Source of the DNA: Desulfocapsaceae bacterium
GTDB lineage: Bacteria; Desulfobacterota; Desulfobulbia; Desulfobulbales; Desulfocapsaceae
Assembly: GCA_029934775.1 (NCBI GenBank)
Contig: JAOZLO010000238.1
Coordinates: 1 to 5,222 of the forward strand
Length of the DNA stretch: 5,222 bases
Reading direction: 5' to 3'
Notes under the pieces: model-generated
What the model was told of the DNA's origin: nothing
Database searches by the model: none
Seen by the model: the letters and a program-made list of their open reading frames with translations, nothing else
Shown here: piece after piece, positions 5,211-5,222 of the stretch
How positions within the stretch are numbered: the stretch's first letter is position 1
How the letters are laid out: each line of letters starts with the position of its first letter
Made by a program: the position numbers and the translations under genes

Positions 5211-5222
5211 ACTAAATTCTGA

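Noticed and set aside
1020..5222. CRISPR array, tRNA/rRNA gene, transposase or toxin-antitoxin pair
   Set aside because: No regularly spaced repeats with unique spacers, RNA gene signatures or matching small ORF pairs were seen on either strand.

Overview
The window holds six protein-coding genes, all on the + strand, and a non-coding tail with a strong inverted repeat. Base composition is moderate (mid-40s % GC by eye). The gene types and the CCACAGAGGACACAGAG-type repeat at the end suit a Gram-negative anaerobe, perhaps a Desulfobacterota (sulfate-reducer group) member. That placement is inference: there is no rRNA or other marker here.

Positions 2-970 hold the C-terminal part of a COG4091 oxidoreductase (homoserine-dehydrogenase-like / DXR-like 'DRL' family with a C-terminal SAF domain). 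Its Rossmann half lies upstream of the window. Fifty bases later comes a 428-residue protein (1020-2306) with an N-terminal class III nucleotidyl cyclase domain and a C-terminal cyclic-nucleotide-binding domain. The cyclase keeps both metal-binding aspartates but has unusual residues at the substrate-selecting positions. Its 3' end overlaps azlC by 29 bases, and azlC overlaps azlD by 25, so the cyclase and the AzlCD branched-chain amino acid exporter (2278-3323) look co-transcribed and translationally coupled.

A separate unit follows. A good sigma-70-type promoter (TTGACA, 17 bases, TACAAC) drives an ArsR/SmtB-family repressor (3450-3788) with a C-terminal Cys-Cys...Cys cluster. Next is a PF03773 (ArsP/DUF318-type) permease (3843-4934) with a CSC membrane motif and two more cysteine clusters. 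The palindrome AACTAGTT occurs once over the arsR promoter and once just upstream of the permease ribosome binding site, as expected for self-regulation plus control of the efflux gene. The most likely job of this pair is thiophilic metal or metalloid (perhaps organoarsenical) sensing and export.

The last 288 bases (4935-5222) contain no convincing gene. They hold a small GC-rich hairpin, a perfect 18-bp inverted repeat built of 9-base CACAGAG units (a dispersed, MITE-like or attenuator-like element), and a purine-rich stretch at the very end that could be the ribosome binding site of a gene beginning just outside.

The least ordinary features are the cyclase/cNMP-receptor fusion with a non-canonical active site coupled to an amino acid exporter, and the cysteine-rich ArsR-permease pair with its shared operator-like palindrome. 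Nothing here proves a wholly new system.
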